From: Spirillospora albida
GTDB taxonomy: Bacteria; Actinomycetota; Actinomycetes; Streptosporangiales; Streptosporangiaceae
Assembly (NCBI RefSeq): GCF_000718255.1
Contig: NZ_JOFJ01000001.1
Location: 62,001-126,000 of the forward strand
Direction: 5' to 3'
Length of the DNA: 64,000 nucleotides
Shown here: in pieces, positions 34,439 through 43,416 of the stretch
Layout of the letters: each line of letters starts with the position of its first letter
Position numbering within the stretch: position 1 is the stretch's first letter
Made by a program: the position numbers and the translations under genes
Notes under the pieces: model-generated
What the model was told of the DNA's origin: nothing
The model's input: only the letters and a program-made list of their open reading frames with translations
The model's database searches: none

Positions 34439-34807
34439 ACGCGGTCTCCCACCCGGAACGCAACATCGACGCCGCTCCGAATATGCCAATTTACCCGAAA
34501 TAGATGCCCACCGTCGCATGCCTGGCCGACGGTCGACCATCTGATGAACCGAACGGTCATTGAAGAATGGCCGGACGGACAGCCTTTCGGCGGTAACGGA
34601 CGTCCCCGTATCCCGGGCGTCGACTCCTTTTATCCGAATCTCCTCCGTTTTGCCGACCGGTTGAGGCCATGTGGATCCACCGAGGTCAAACGGGCTTCAT
34701 GGTGGCGATCTTCAGCGGCGCCATGGCATGTTCTCGGCGATCCACCTTTCCGAGAAGGCGGATCGGGAGCTCCCTGGAAGTAACGGCGAGAACAGTCAGG
34801 AGAGAAG
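34439..34807. other. Non-coding region upstream of the lasso precursor
   Basis: This 369-nt region lies between the DUF4126 gene and the lasso precursor and should contain the cluster promoter and precursor 5' untranslated region. A small hairpin CCGTCG (34511-34516)/CGACGG (34527-34532) could end the upstream transcript. I see no convincing -35/-10 pair. A 79-residue open frame inside (34544-34783) has no ribosome site and no family resemblance. Confidence 0.5.
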
Positions 34808-34915
34808 ATGAAGCAGTACGAAACACCCGTCCTCGTGCCGGTCGGCTCCTTCCGGAAGGTCACCGGGCTTCTGCAGAAGCACGGCAACGACCGCCTGATC
34901 CTCAGCAAGAACTGA
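34808..34915 (+). CDS. Lasso peptide precursor, citrulassin type
   Basis: A 35-residue precursor. The leader has the actinobacterial recognition pattern Y-x2-P-x-L-x3-G-x-F (YETPVLVPVGSF) read by the RRE protein, and ends VTG with Thr at the conserved -2 position. The predicted core is LLQKHGNDRLILSKN: ring closure from the amino group of Leu1 to the side chain of Asp8, leaving the tail RLILSKN. It matches the citrulassin pattern LLxxxGNDRLxLSKN, in which Arg9 can be converted to citrulline by a deiminase encoded elsewhere. Residues QKH at positions 3-5 make this ring unusually polar. A GGAGAGAAG lies just upstream. Confidence 0.92.
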   Translation: MKQYETPVLVPVGSFRKVTGLLQKHGNDRLILSKN

Positions 34916-34933
34916 CGACGGCCCTCATCCCTC

Positions 34934-36787
34934 ATGCCTGAGACCGACGGCATGCCGGGCCACGGCGAGACGTACTTCGTGGTGCTGCCGGACCACGACG
35001 CCGCTCTCGCCGTGGCCTCGGGCCTCCCCCACACGCGGCTGCTGCGCCATCCGTCCGGGCGCCCCTGGCTGGTCGGGAACTGGCCGGACGACGGGATCAC
35101 CGTCGCCGCGGCCGGAGACACCCGGCTGGCCGTCCTCGGCACCCCGGCCGACGCGGAGCGGCTCGCCCGCGAGGCGGACCGGCTGACCGGCGTCGCCGCA
35201 CTCGACCGGCTCGCCCGCGGCCTGCCGGGCAGCCGGCACCTCGTCGCGGCGATCGACGGCCGGACGCGCGTCCAGGGCGACGCCGCCGGGCTCCGGCTGG
35301 TGTTCCACGCCCGGGTCGGCGGCATCACCGTGATCGCCGACCGGGCCGACGTGCTCGCCGCCCTGACCGGCGCCCCCCTCGACACGCGGCAGATCGCGGC
35401 TCGGCTGCTCTGGCCCGTCCCGCATCCGCTCCCGCACACACCGCTGTGGCGCGGGGTGAACGCCGTCGAGCCGGGCGCCCATCTCACCGTGGAACCGGAC
35501 GGCCGGGCCCGCACCCGCCGCTGGTGGACGCCACCCGAGGCGGACCGCCCGCTCGCCGCCGGCGCCGCCGACCTCAGGGCGGCGCTCACCGAGGCTGTCG
35601 GGATCCGCACCTCGGGCGGAGGCACGGTGAGCTGCGACCTGTCCGGCGGGCTCGACTCCACCTCGATCTGCTTCCTCGCCGCACACGGCGAGGCCCGGGT
35701 CGTCGCGAGCACCTGGCCGGGCCGCGACCCCGCCGACGAGGACCTCGCATGGGCGCGCCGGGCCGCCGGCCACCTGCCGGAGGTCGAGCACGCGGTATGG
35801 CCCGCCGAGGACTCACCACTGGTCTACGCGGGGCTCCACGACATCGACGACTCCCTGGACGAGCCGTCCATCGGGATGATGGACCGCGCGCGCGTCCTCA
35901 GCCACGTCCCCCGGCTGGTGGCGCGCGGCAGCCGCCTGCACCTCACCGGGATCGGCGGCGACCACATCGCCTGGTGCTCGGAGGCGCACTACCACGGCCT
36001 GCTCCGCCGCCGGCCGCGCCTGGCGCTGCCCCGCCTGCGCGCGTTCCGCGCCCTGTTCGACTGGCCGCCCGCCCCCATGGCGCAGGCGCTCGCCGACGGC
36101 CGGTCCTACCGCCGGTGGCTCGCCGACGCCGTCCCGGACCTGCGGCGCCCGTCCCAGCCGCCGGTCACCGGAGCGCTCGGCTGGGACGCGGCGCCGCGCC
36201 TGTTCGACTGGGTCACACCCGACGCGGAGCGCGCCGCGGCGGAGGTCCTGCGGGACGCCGCCGCGACCGCCGAGCCGCTGGCGCCCGACCGGGGCCGGCA
36301 CGCCGACCTGCAGGCCATTCGCGCGTGCACCCGCATCATCCGGCAGTGGGAGCAGATGAGCGCCCGCGCCGGGCTCCCGACGGCCTCGCCGTTCCTGGAC
36401 GACCGGGTGATCGAGGCGGCCCTCGCCGTCCGCCCCGAGGAGCGCGTCACCCCGTGGCGGTACAAACCGCTGCTGGTCGCGGCGATGCGCGGCGTCGTCC
36501 CGGCCGAGTGCCTGGCGCGGTCGAACAAGGCGGAGGCGTCGATGGACGCCGCCGACGGCCTGCGCGCCCACCGCGCCGACCTGATGGCGCTGTGGGACGA
36601 CTCCCGGCTGGCCCGCCTCGGCCTCGTCGACCCCGCACGGCTGCGGGCCCTCTCCGCGCGTCCCGCCACGCCCGCGCTGCGGGAGGCGGTCTTGTACTCC
36701 ACCATCGGCTGCGAGGTGTGGCTGCGCACCCTGGAGCGTCCCGCCCGCGGCGCTCCCGTGCCCGCCACGGAACAGGAGAACGGATGA
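34934..36787 (+). CDS. Lasso cyclase (asparagine synthase-like)
   Basis: A 617-residue ATP-dependent macrolactam synthetase that would adenylate the Asp8 side chain of the core and let the freed N-terminus attack it. The N-terminal glutaminase-like domain lacks a catalytic Cys2, as expected. The synthetase domain has the PP-loop SGGLDSTS at about 237-244 and the later LTGIGGDHI and WEQMSARAGLPTASPFLDD motifs. It begins 18 nt after the precursor stop and overlaps the RRE gene by 4 nt. The start at 34934 lacks a clear ribosome site; a Met six codons later is possible. Confidence 0.93.
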   Translation: MPETDGMPGHGETYFVVLPDHDAALAVASGLPHTRLLRHPSGRPWLVGNWPDDGITVAAAGDTRLAVLGTPADAERLAREADRLTGVAALDRLARGLPGSRHLVAAIDGRTRVQGDAAGLRLVFHARVGGITVIADRADVLAALTGAPLDTRQIAARLLWPVPHPLPHTPLWRGVNAVEPGAHLTVEPDGRARTRRWWTPPEADRPLAAGAADLRAALTEAVGIRTSGGGTVSCDLSGGLDSTSICFLAAHGEARVVASTWPGRDPADEDLAWARRAAGHLPEVEHAVWPAEDSPLVYAGLHDIDDSLDEPSIGMMDRARVLSHVPRLVARGSRLHLTGIGGDHIAWCSEAHYHGLLRRRPRLALPRLRAFRALFDWPPAPMAQALADGRSYRRWLADAVPDLRRPSQPPVTGALGWDAAPRLFDWVTPDAERAAAEVLRDAAATAEPLAPDRGRHADLQAIRACTRIIRQWEQMSARAGLPTASPFLDDRVIEAALAVRPEERVTPWRYKPLLVAAMRGVVPAECLARSNKAEASMDAADGLRAHRADLMALWDDSRLARLGLVDPARLRALSARPATPALREAVLYSTIGCEVWLRTLERPARGAPVPATEQENG

Positions 36788-37041
36788 CCCTGCGCCTGCG
36801 TCCCGGCGTGTCCACCGCGGACACCGCCTACGGGACGGTCCTGCTCGACGAACGCAGCGGCGAGTACTGGCAGCTGAACCCGACCGCCGCCCTGATCGTC
36901 CGCCGCCTCTCCGGCGGCGACGACCCCGCCACGACCGCCACCGCCCTCTCCGCGGAGTTCGACGTGTCCCCCGGGCAGGCGCTGCGGGACGTCACCGCAC
37001 TCCTGGATCAGTTGCGCACGGCCAAGCTGGCCCAGCCATGA
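36784..37041 (+). CDS. PqqD-like RiPP recognition element protein (lasso B1)
   Basis: An 85-residue free-standing RRE protein that binds the precursor leader and presents it to the peptidase and cyclase. The sequence RPGVSTADTAYGTVLLDERSGEYWQLNPTA shows the three-strand PqqD fold, followed by three helices. ATGA overlap with the cyclase gene indicates translational coupling. Its stop overlaps the start of a 17-codon micro-ORF. Length and position are typical of split B1/B2 actinobacterial lasso clusters. Confidence 0.92.
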   Translation: MTLRLRPGVSTADTAYGTVLLDERSGEYWQLNPTAALIVRRLSGGDDPATTATALSAEFDVSPGQALRDVTALLDQLRTAKLAQP

Positions 37042-37091
37042 CCACCGCGCTCATCGGCCGGATCCGCCCGGCCCGGGAGGTTCTTTCATGA
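37038..37091 (+). CDS. 17-codon coupled micro-ORF between lasso B1 and B2
   Basis: The frame MTTALIGRIRPAREVLS starts at an ATG overlapping the B1 stop (ATGA) and ends at a TGA overlapping the B2 ATG (again ATGA). It may pass ribosomes from B1 to B2, or be a vestige of a longer B2 N-terminus. No conserved motif is seen, and expression as a stable peptide is doubtful. A GGGAGG inside it can also serve B2 directly. Confidence 0.35.
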   Translation: MTTALIGRIRPAREVLS

Positions 37092-37519
37092 CCGTGCCCA
37101 GCGCTCTGTGCCGTCCGGCCCGGCGCGGGCCGCTCGCGCGGCGCGCGGCCGCCCGGGTCGCGGTGGGAGCGGCGCGGGTCCTCGCGCTGCTGCCGCCGGG
37201 ACGCATCCGGGTTGTCCTCGCCGTCCTGCGGAAGGGGGCCCGGCCCGCCACGCACGGGCACGCGCTCGCCGCCCGGGAGGCGGTGGTGGCCGTCAGCCTC
37301 ACCTGCCTGGGGCCGCGCGGCTGCCTGCCCCGGTCCCTCGCCACGGCGCTGCTGTGCCGGATGGGGGGCGCCTGGCCGACCTGGTGCGTCGGCGCCCGGG
37401 TGATGCCACCGTTCGGCGCGCACGCGTGGGTGGAGGCGGAGGGCCGGGCCGTCGCGGAGGACGCCCCGGACGGATACCTCACGCCGCTGATCACCATTCC
37501 GCCCGGCCGTGCGGGCTGA
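37088..37519 (+). CDS. Lasso leader peptidase (transglutaminase-like B2)
   Basis: A 143-residue cysteine peptidase that removes the leader after VTG. The papain/transglutaminase-like triad is visible: C79 in GCLPRSLATALL, H112 in FGAHAWVEAEG and a downstream acidic residue (Asp/Glu around 118-125). The Leu/Arg-rich N-terminal helical part is usual for split B2 proteins. GGGAGG lies 7-12 nt before the ATG. The next gene starts inside its last codons. Confidence 0.92.
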   Translation: MTVPSALCRPARRGPLARRAAARVAVGAARVLALLPPGRIRVVLAVLRKGARPATHGHALAAREAVVAVSLTCLGPRGCLPRSLATALLCRMGGAWPTWCVGARVMPPFGAHAWVEAEGRAVAEDAPDGYLTPLITIPPGRAG

Positions 37520-39248
37520 GGCCGGCGGGCTGCGCGGCGTCCTGCGGCTGACCGCCGGGCATCGCGGGCCGATCACCATGACCGTCGCGCTGACGCTCGT
37601 CGCGGCCGCCCTCGGGCTCGCGCTACCGCTGGTGGCGCGTGACGTGATCGAGGCCGCGGGAGCGGGCCGGACGGCGTGGCGGGGCGTCGGCATGCTGGTC
37701 GCGCTGTTCGCCGCGCAGGCCCTGGCGCAGGCCCTCGTCCGGTACCAGCTCGCCCGTACCGGTGAGGGCATCGTGCTGGGCGTCCGGCTGTCCCTCATCG
37801 ACCACCTGCTGCGCCTGCGGATGCCCGCCCACGACCGGCACCGCGTCGGCGACCTCATCTCCCGCACGGACGCCGACACGTTCGCGCTCCGCCAGGTCGT
37901 CGCGGGCGGCTTCACCGACGCCGTGACCGGGACGGTCGGCCTCGCCGCGACGGTCGCGCTGATGGCATGGCTGGACCCGGTGCTCCTCGCGTGCGTCGCG
38001 GCCGTCGTCCTGGCCGCCGGCGCCGTGCTCGGGATCGCGCTGCGCGGCATGCGCGCCGCGTCGCTGCGCGGCCGCCGGGCCGCGGGCGAGATGGCGGCCG
38101 ACCTCGAACGGGCCCTCAGCGCGATCCGCACCGTCAAGGCCGGCCGCGCCGAAGCGCGCGAGAGCGAGCGGATCGGCGGCCGGGCGGGCGCGGCGTACAC
38201 CGCCAATGTCCGGATGGCCGGATTCGACGCGCTCGTCGCCCCCGCGACCGAACTCGCGGTGACGGGCTCGTTCCTGCTGGTGCTGCTGATCGGCGGTGCT
38301 CGGGTCGCCGGCGGGACCGCCTCCGTCGCCGACCTCGTGGCCTTCCTCCTCTACATGCTGTACCTCACGGGTCCGCTGGGGGCGCTGTTCGAGTCGCTCA
38401 GCGTCGTCCAGCAGGGCACCGGCGCGGTGCACCGCATCGAGGAGGCACTGGCGCTGCCACGTGAGGACGATGAGGCACCGGCCACCGCGCCCCCTCCGCG
38501 AGCCGACTCCCCCGTCCTGGAGTTCCGCGACGTGTGGTTCGGGTACCGGGCGGCGCGTCCCGTCCTGCGCGGAGCGACCTTCACGGTGCCCCGGCACGGG
38601 CACGTCGCCCTGATCGGCCGCTCCGGCGCCGGCAAGTCAACGATCTTCGCGCTCGCCGAGCGGTTCTACGATCCCGACCGCGGGGAGATCCTCTTCGGCG
38701 GCGTCCCGGTCACCGCGTCGAGCCGGTCCCGGCACCGCGCCGGGATCGGCCTCGTCGAGCAGGACTGCCCGATCCTGGACGGCACCCTCCGCGACAATCT
38801 CCTCTACGCGGCCCCGGACGCACCGGACGGCGAGATCCACCGCGTCCTCGCCATGACCGACCTCACCGCCCTCGTCGCCCGCCTCCCCCACGGCCTCGAC
38901 ACCCGCGTCGGCGAGCACGGCCGTGAACTGTCCGGCGGCGAACGCCAGCGCATGGCGATCGCCCGCGCCCTCATCACCCGCCCCGATCTGCTCCTCCTCG
39001 ACGAGCCGACCGCCCATCTGGACCTGGAGAGCGAACTCGCCCTGCACCGGACCCTCGCCGAGATCACCGGCCACTGCGCGCTGCTGGTGATCGCGCATCG
39101 CTTCTCCACCGTCCGCGCGGCCGCGCACGTCATCGTCCTCGACGAGGGCAGGATCGCCGCGTCCGGCACCCACGAGGAACTCATGGACACCAGCCCCTAC
39201 TACCGCACCCTGGCCGAAGGCCGAAGCCTGGGCCCCGTCAAGCAATAG
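37509..39248 (+). CDS. Lasso peptide ABC exporter (fused membrane/ATPase)
   Basis: A 579-residue half-transporter that would export the mature lasso peptide and give self-protection. Six membrane helices occupy about residues 20-310. The ATPase has Walker A GRSGAGKST (370-378), signature LSGGERQRMAIARAL (about 474) and Walker B LLLLDEPTAHLD, then IAHRFSTV. The GTG start overlaps the peptidase gene by 11 nt. It is the last gene of the cluster. No extra tailoring enzyme, and specifically no arginine deiminase, is nearby. Confidence 0.93.
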   Translation: MRAEAGGLRGVLRLTAGHRGPITMTVALTLVAAALGLALPLVARDVIEAAGAGRTAWRGVGMLVALFAAQALAQALVRYQLARTGEGIVLGVRLSLIDHLLRLRMPAHDRHRVGDLISRTDADTFALRQVVAGGFTDAVTGTVGLAATVALMAWLDPVLLACVAAVVLAAGAVLGIALRGMRAASLRGRRAAGEMAADLERALSAIRTVKAGRAEARESERIGGRAGAAYTANVRMAGFDALVAPATELAVTGSFLLVLLIGGARVAGGTASVADLVAFLLYMLYLTGPLGALFESLSVVQQGTGAVHRIEEALALPREDDEAPATAPPPRADSPVLEFRDVWFGYRAARPVLRGATFTVPRHGHVALIGRSGAGKSTIFALAERFYDPDRGEILFGGVPVTASSRSRHRAGIGLVEQDCPILDGTLRDNLLYAAPDAPDGEIHRVLAMTDLTALVARLPHGLDTRVGEHGRELSGGERQRMAIARALITRPDLLLLDEPTAHLDLESELALHRTLAEITGHCALLVIAHRFSTVRAAAHVIVLDEGRIAASGTHEELMDTSPYYRTLAEGRSLGPVKQ

Positions 39249-39364
39249 CCCCCCGACCACCGCCCCCAGCAGGCGCCGGGGCGCAGGGCGGGAGGCCACG
39301 TGATCAAACGGCGACTCAGAGCGTAGAGGGCTTTCTTGTCTCGCTCCCGGCCGGCGGGGCGGGT

Positions 39365-39859
39365 TCAGGCGGAGGGGGACCACATGATCAGGCGGGGGCC
39401 CAGGGTGTGGAGGCCGTCCTCGAGTTCGGCCTCCCAGTAGGCGCGCAGGCCGGGGCCCCAGCGGTCCTGCGGCAGTTCCGCGAAGCCGTGGCGCGCGTAC
39501 CAGGGGGCGTTCCACGGCACGTCCCGGAACGTGATGAGGGTGACGCCCGGCGAATCGGCCGCGCGTGCACGGTCCTGCACGGCCCGCAGGAGCGGGACGC
39601 CGATGCCGCGGCCCATCAGGTCGGCCCGGACGGAGATCTGCTCCAGGTGGGTCGCGCCGTCCACCGTCCTGAAGGCGGCGAACCCGGCCGGCGGGTCCCC
39701 GGCGACGAGGATCTCTGCCTGCCCGGCGACCGTCTCGACCACGGTGGGGCCGGGCGGGAACACGATGCCCAGCGCCGCGAACGCGGCGTCCGCCGAGTTC
39801 TCGACGGCCACCAGCTCCGCCAGCTCGTCGATGCGGGCGGGCCGCAGTGACGTGTCCAT
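39365..39859 (-). CDS. GNAT-family N-acetyltransferase
   Basis: A 164-residue acetyltransferase with the acetyl-CoA loop in LEQISVRADLMGRGIGVPLLRAVQDRA and the closing strand VTLITFRDVPWNAPWYARHGF, typical of small GNAT enzymes. The acceptor is unknown. It lies on the minus strand downstream of uvrB and converges with the lasso exporter. No operon partner is evident. Confidence 0.88.
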   Translation of the reverse strand: MDTSLRPARIDELAELVAVENSADAAFAALGIVFPPGPTVVETVAGQAEILVAGDPPAGFAAFRTVDGATHLEQISVRADLMGRGIGVPLLRAVQDRARAADSPGVTLITFRDVPWNAPWYARHGFAELPQDRWGPGLRAYWEAELEDGLHTLGPRLIMWSPSA

Positions 39860-39926
39860 GGGGACACGCTAGGCCGCAGTCCGCGGCCGGTTCGACCCGT
39901 TTTACGGCGCGGCTCCGGCCGCGCGG

Positions 39927-42044
39927 TCAGGTGATGCCGGCCTCTTTCATGTCGCGGAGCTCGCGCTTGAGCTCCTTGATCTCGTCGCGGAGGCGGGCGG
40001 CCAGTTCGAACTGGAGGTCGGTGGCGGCCTGGTGCATCTGGGCGGTCATCTGCTCGATGATGCCCTCGAGCTCCTCGCGGGGGCGTTCGCCGACGAGGTC
40101 GGCGGCGTGCCGGCCGACCTCGCGGGTGCGGGACGCCAGGCCGGGGACGGGGGCCTTGCCGCGGCTCTGCTGGCGGCCGCCGCCGCCGATGAGGGTCTCG
40201 GTGTCGGCGTCCTCGCGGGCGAGGGAGTCGAGGATGTCGGCGATGCGTTTGCGGAGGGCGGTCGGCTCGATGCCGTGCTCCTCGTTGTAGGCCTGCTGCT
40301 TGGCGCGCCGGCGGCTGGTCTCGTCGATCGCGCGTTCCATCGACGGGGTGATCGTGTCGGCGTACATGTGGACCTGGCCGGAGACGTTGCGGGCCGCGCG
40401 TCCGATCGTCTGGATGAGGGACGTCTCGGAGCGCAGGAAGCCCTCCTTGTCGGCGTCGAGGATCGCGACGAGGGAGACCTCGGGCAGGTCGAGGCCCTCG
40501 CGGAGCAGGTTGATGCCGACGAGGACGTCGAACTCGCCCTCGCGCAGCTCGCGGAGCAGCTCGATGCGGCGGAGGGTGTCGACCTCGCTGTGCAGGTAGC
40601 GGACCTGGATGCCGAGTTCGAGGAGGTAGTCGGTGAGGTCCTCGGACATCTTCTTGGTGAGCGTGGTGACCAGGACCCGCTCGTCCTTCTCGGTACGGAG
40701 CCGGATCTCGTGGACGAGGTCGTCGATCTGGCCCTTGGTGGGCTTGACGACGATCTCGGGGTCGATCAGGCCGGTGGGGCGGATGACCTGCTCGACGACG
40801 TCGCCCTTGACCCGGTTCATCTCGTAGCCGCCGGGGGTGGCCGACAGGTAGACGGTCTGGCCGATCCGCTCCAGGAACTCCTCCCACTTGAGGGGCCGGT
40901 TGTCCATGGCGGAGGGCAGGCGGAAACCGTGCTCGACCAGCATCCGCTTGCGGGACGCGTCGCCCTCGAACATCGCGCCGATCTGCGGGACGGTCTGGTG
41001 GGACTCGTCGATGACGAGGAGGAAGTCCTCGGGGAAGTAGTCGAGGAGGGTGTTGGGAGCGGTGCCGGGGCCGCGCCCGTCGATGTGGCGGGAGTAGTTC
41101 TCGATGCCGGAGCAGGTGCCGACCTGGCGCATCATCTCGATGTCGTAGGTGGTGCGCATGCGGAGGCGCTGCGCCTCGAGCAGCTTGCCCTGCCGCTCCA
41201 TGACGGCGAGGGTCTCCTCCAGTTCGGCCTCGATGGCGCCGATCGCGCGCTCCATGCGCTCGGGGCCGGCGACGTAGTGGGACGCGGGGAAGACGTAGAG
41301 CTCCTCGTCCTCGGTGATGACCTCGCCCGTGAGGGGGTGGAGCGTGGAGAGCTTCTCGATCTCGTCGCCGAACATCTCGATGCGGACGGCGAGTTCCTCG
41401 TACTGGGGGATGATCTCGATGGTGTCGCCGCGGACCCGGAACGTGCCGCGGGTGAACGCGAGGTCGTTGCGGGAGTACTGCATCCCGACGAGCTGCCGGA
41501 GGAGGTCGTCGCGGTCGATCTCCTGGCCGACGCGGAGCCGCACCATGCGGTCGACGTACTCCTGCGGGGTGCCGAGGCCGTAGATGCAGGAGACGGACGC
41601 GACGACGATGGTGTCGCGGCGGGTGAGCAGCGAGTTGGTCGCGGAGTGCCGGAGCCGGTCGACCTCGTCGTTGATCGACGAGTCCTTCTCGATGTAGGTG
41701 TCGGTCTGCGGGATGTACGCCTCGGGCTGGTAGTAGTCGTAGTACGACACGAAGTACTCGACGGCGTTGTTCGGCATCATCTCGCGCAGCTCGTTGGCGA
41801 ACTGGGCCGCGAGGGTCTTGTTGGGCTGCATGACGAGGACGGGCCGCTGCAGCTTCTCGACCAGCCACGCGACGGTCGCGGTCTTGCCGGTGCCGGTGGC
41901 GCCGAGGAGGACGGCGTCCTTGACGCCGCGGCCGATCCGCTCGGTGAGCTCGGCGATCGCCTGAGGCTGGTCGCCCGACGGCGTCATGTCGGTGATGACC
42001 TCGAACGGCGCCACGCGGCGCCGCAGGTCCGTGATCGGCCGCAT
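39927..42044 (-). CDS. uvrB: Excinuclease ABC subunit B
   Basis: UvrB verifies DNA damage delivered by UvrA and loads UvrC for nucleotide excision repair. The 705-residue protein has Walker A GATGTGKT (48-55), the damage-clamping beta-hairpin region YDYYQPEAYIPQTDTYIEKD, DESH in the helicase core, the motif IQTIGRAARN and a C-terminal UVR motif for UvrC contact. GGGGGAGG precedes the ATG, and a TACAGT box lies about 40 nt upstream. I saw no obvious LexA box. It is complete. Confidence 0.98.
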   Translation of the reverse strand: MRPITDLRRRVAPFEVITDMTPSGDQPQAIAELTERIGRGVKDAVLLGATGTGKTATVAWLVEKLQRPVLVMQPNKTLAAQFANELREMMPNNAVEYFVSYYDYYQPEAYIPQTDTYIEKDSSINDEVDRLRHSATNSLLTRRDTIVVASVSCIYGLGTPQEYVDRMVRLRVGQEIDRDDLLRQLVGMQYSRNDLAFTRGTFRVRGDTIEIIPQYEELAVRIEMFGDEIEKLSTLHPLTGEVITEDEELYVFPASHYVAGPERMERAIGAIEAELEETLAVMERQGKLLEAQRLRMRTTYDIEMMRQVGTCSGIENYSRHIDGRGPGTAPNTLLDYFPEDFLLVIDESHQTVPQIGAMFEGDASRKRMLVEHGFRLPSAMDNRPLKWEEFLERIGQTVYLSATPGGYEMNRVKGDVVEQVIRPTGLIDPEIVVKPTKGQIDDLVHEIRLRTEKDERVLVTTLTKKMSEDLTDYLLELGIQVRYLHSEVDTLRRIELLRELREGEFDVLVGINLLREGLDLPEVSLVAILDADKEGFLRSETSLIQTIGRAARNVSGQVHMYADTITPSMERAIDETSRRRAKQQAYNEEHGIEPTALRKRIADILDSLAREDADTETLIGGGGRQQSRGKAPVPGLASRTREVGRHAADLVGERPREELEGIIEQMTAQMHQAATDLQFELAARLRDEIKELKRELRDMKEAGIT

Positions 42045-42119
42045 TCCGCCTCCCCCTGGTCGTCTCCCACCTACCGGACCACTGTATTCGGCCCCTCCGA
42101 CATTTCCCGTCTTCGCAGG

Positions 42120-43277
42120 TCAGGACGCGGGCAGCGGGATCCTGGCGCGGACCGTGTAGCCGCCGACCGGGGCCGGTCCGGCGGCGAACGTCCCGCCGAG
42201 CGCGGTGACGCGCTCGCGGAGGCCGACGAGGCCGTTCCCGCCGCTCGGCAGGCCGTGGTCGGGGGCGGCGTGCGGGACCCCGTTGGTGATCTCCACCTCG
42301 ACCGCGTCGCGGAGGAGGCCGAGGACGACGCAGGTGTCGGCGGCGCCCGCGTGCTTGTGGACGTTGGTGAGCGCCTCCTGGACGAGCCGGTACACGGCCC
42401 GGCCGACGGCCTTGGCCATGGGACGTTCGTCTCCGCGGACGGTGAGGTCGACCCGGAGGCCGGCGGCGCTGGACTGGTCGACGAGCTCGCGGATGTGGGC
42501 GAGGGTGACGGCCTCCTGCGGGAGGGCCTCCTCGCCCTGCCGCAGGACGCCGATGACGTGGCGGAGCTCGTCCAGGGCCTGGCGCCCCATGTCGCCGATG
42601 ACGCCGGCGGTCTCGGCGGCGCGGGCGGGGTCGCGGGCGGCGATGGCCTTGAGGGCCCCCGCGTGGACGACCATGACGCTGACCCGGTTGGCGACGACGT
42701 CGTGCATCTCGCGGGCGATGCGGGTGCGCTCCTCCGCACGGGCGCGCTCGGCGAGGAGGTGCTGCTCGCGTTCGAGGCGTGCCGCCCGTTCCTGGAGCGA
42801 TCCCAGCAGCTGCTTGCGCGCCCCCATGTAGAGGCCGAGCAGGACTGGGGCGATCACGAACGCGACCCCGAAGACCGCCTGCGCGGCGAAACCCTCCTCC
42901 GCGGTGGGGCTGGGGAAGGCCAGCGAGGACACGTACATGGCGGCGGCGAGGCCGAGCACCGTCCGGCGGGACGCGGTGTAGGCGGCCAGCGAGTACAGGA
43001 TGACCAGGTAGGCGAACGCGCCGCCGCCCGTGGCGGAGCCGAACACGAGGGCGAAGAGGGTGAGGCCGACCGGGTGGCGGCGCCGGACCACCAGGCCGAG
43101 GCCGATGACGGCGCTGCACGCCGAGACGACGGGTGCGTGGAACCAGAAGTCCTCGGTCTTGAACCACAGGACGGCGCCGTCCAGAGCGGCGAGGCCCAGC
43201 GCCAGGGACACGTCGAGCGCGCGCGAACGCTTCGTCGGCCACATCGCCGACCACCGGTCCCGGGGGTGCATGCGCAC
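42120..43277 (-). CDS. Sensor histidine kinase, HisKA_3 (NarL-partner) type
   Basis: A 385-residue membrane sensor kinase. About five or six helices fill residues 20-155, followed by a coiled segment and the dimerisation/phosphoacceptor motif ERTRIAREMHDVVANRVSVMVV with the phosphorylated His. The ATPase N-box is EALTNVHKHA and the G-box GNGLVGLRERV. Such kinases usually pair with a LuxR-type response regulator, but none is adjacent, so it is an orphan here. Several Met codons near 43262-43277 leave the exact start open. Confidence 0.9.
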   Translation of the reverse strand: MRMHPRDRWSAMWPTKRSRALDVSLALGLAALDGAVLWFKTEDFWFHAPVVSACSAVIGLGLVVRRRHPVGLTLFALVFGSATGGGAFAYLVILYSLAAYTASRRTVLGLAAAMYVSSLAFPSPTAEEGFAAQAVFGVAFVIAPVLLGLYMGARKQLLGSLQERAARLEREQHLLAERARAEERTRIAREMHDVVANRVSVMVVHAGALKAIAARDPARAAETAGVIGDMGRQALDELRHVIGVLRQGEEALPQEAVTLAHIRELVDQSSAAGLRVDLTVRGDERPMAKAVGRAVYRLVQEALTNVHKHAGAADTCVVLGLLRDAVEVEITNGVPHAAPDHGLPSGGNGLVGLRERVTALGGTFAAGPAPVGGYTVRARIPLPAS

Positions 43278-43416
43278 GAGCCTATAGCGGGGCCGTGACA
43301 GGGACGGTCACGCATGTCCCGGAGCCCTCACCCGGCGGGCGTCGCGGGCCGGTGGCCCCGCCCGCGCCGGTCTGGTTACGATGACGGCGCCGACAAGGAC
43401 GGGGATAACACCCACG

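Noticed and set aside
34544..34783. A 79-codon frame upstream of the lasso precursor
   Set aside because: No ribosome site, no lasso leader pattern and no family resemblance; the precursor at 34808 satisfies all expectations.
34808..39248. Local arginine deiminase or other tailoring gene in the lasso cluster
   Set aside because: Looked for beside the exporter and upstream of the precursor; the neighbours are a GNAT enzyme on the other strand and DUF4126, so none is in the cluster. The deiminase would have to be elsewhere in the genome.
40032..43298. A 1,088-codon plus-strand frame opposite uvrB and the histidine kinase
   Set aside because: Composition (Asp/Glu/Val/Gly-rich) is the typical antisense image of GC-rich genes; uvrB on the other strand is certain.
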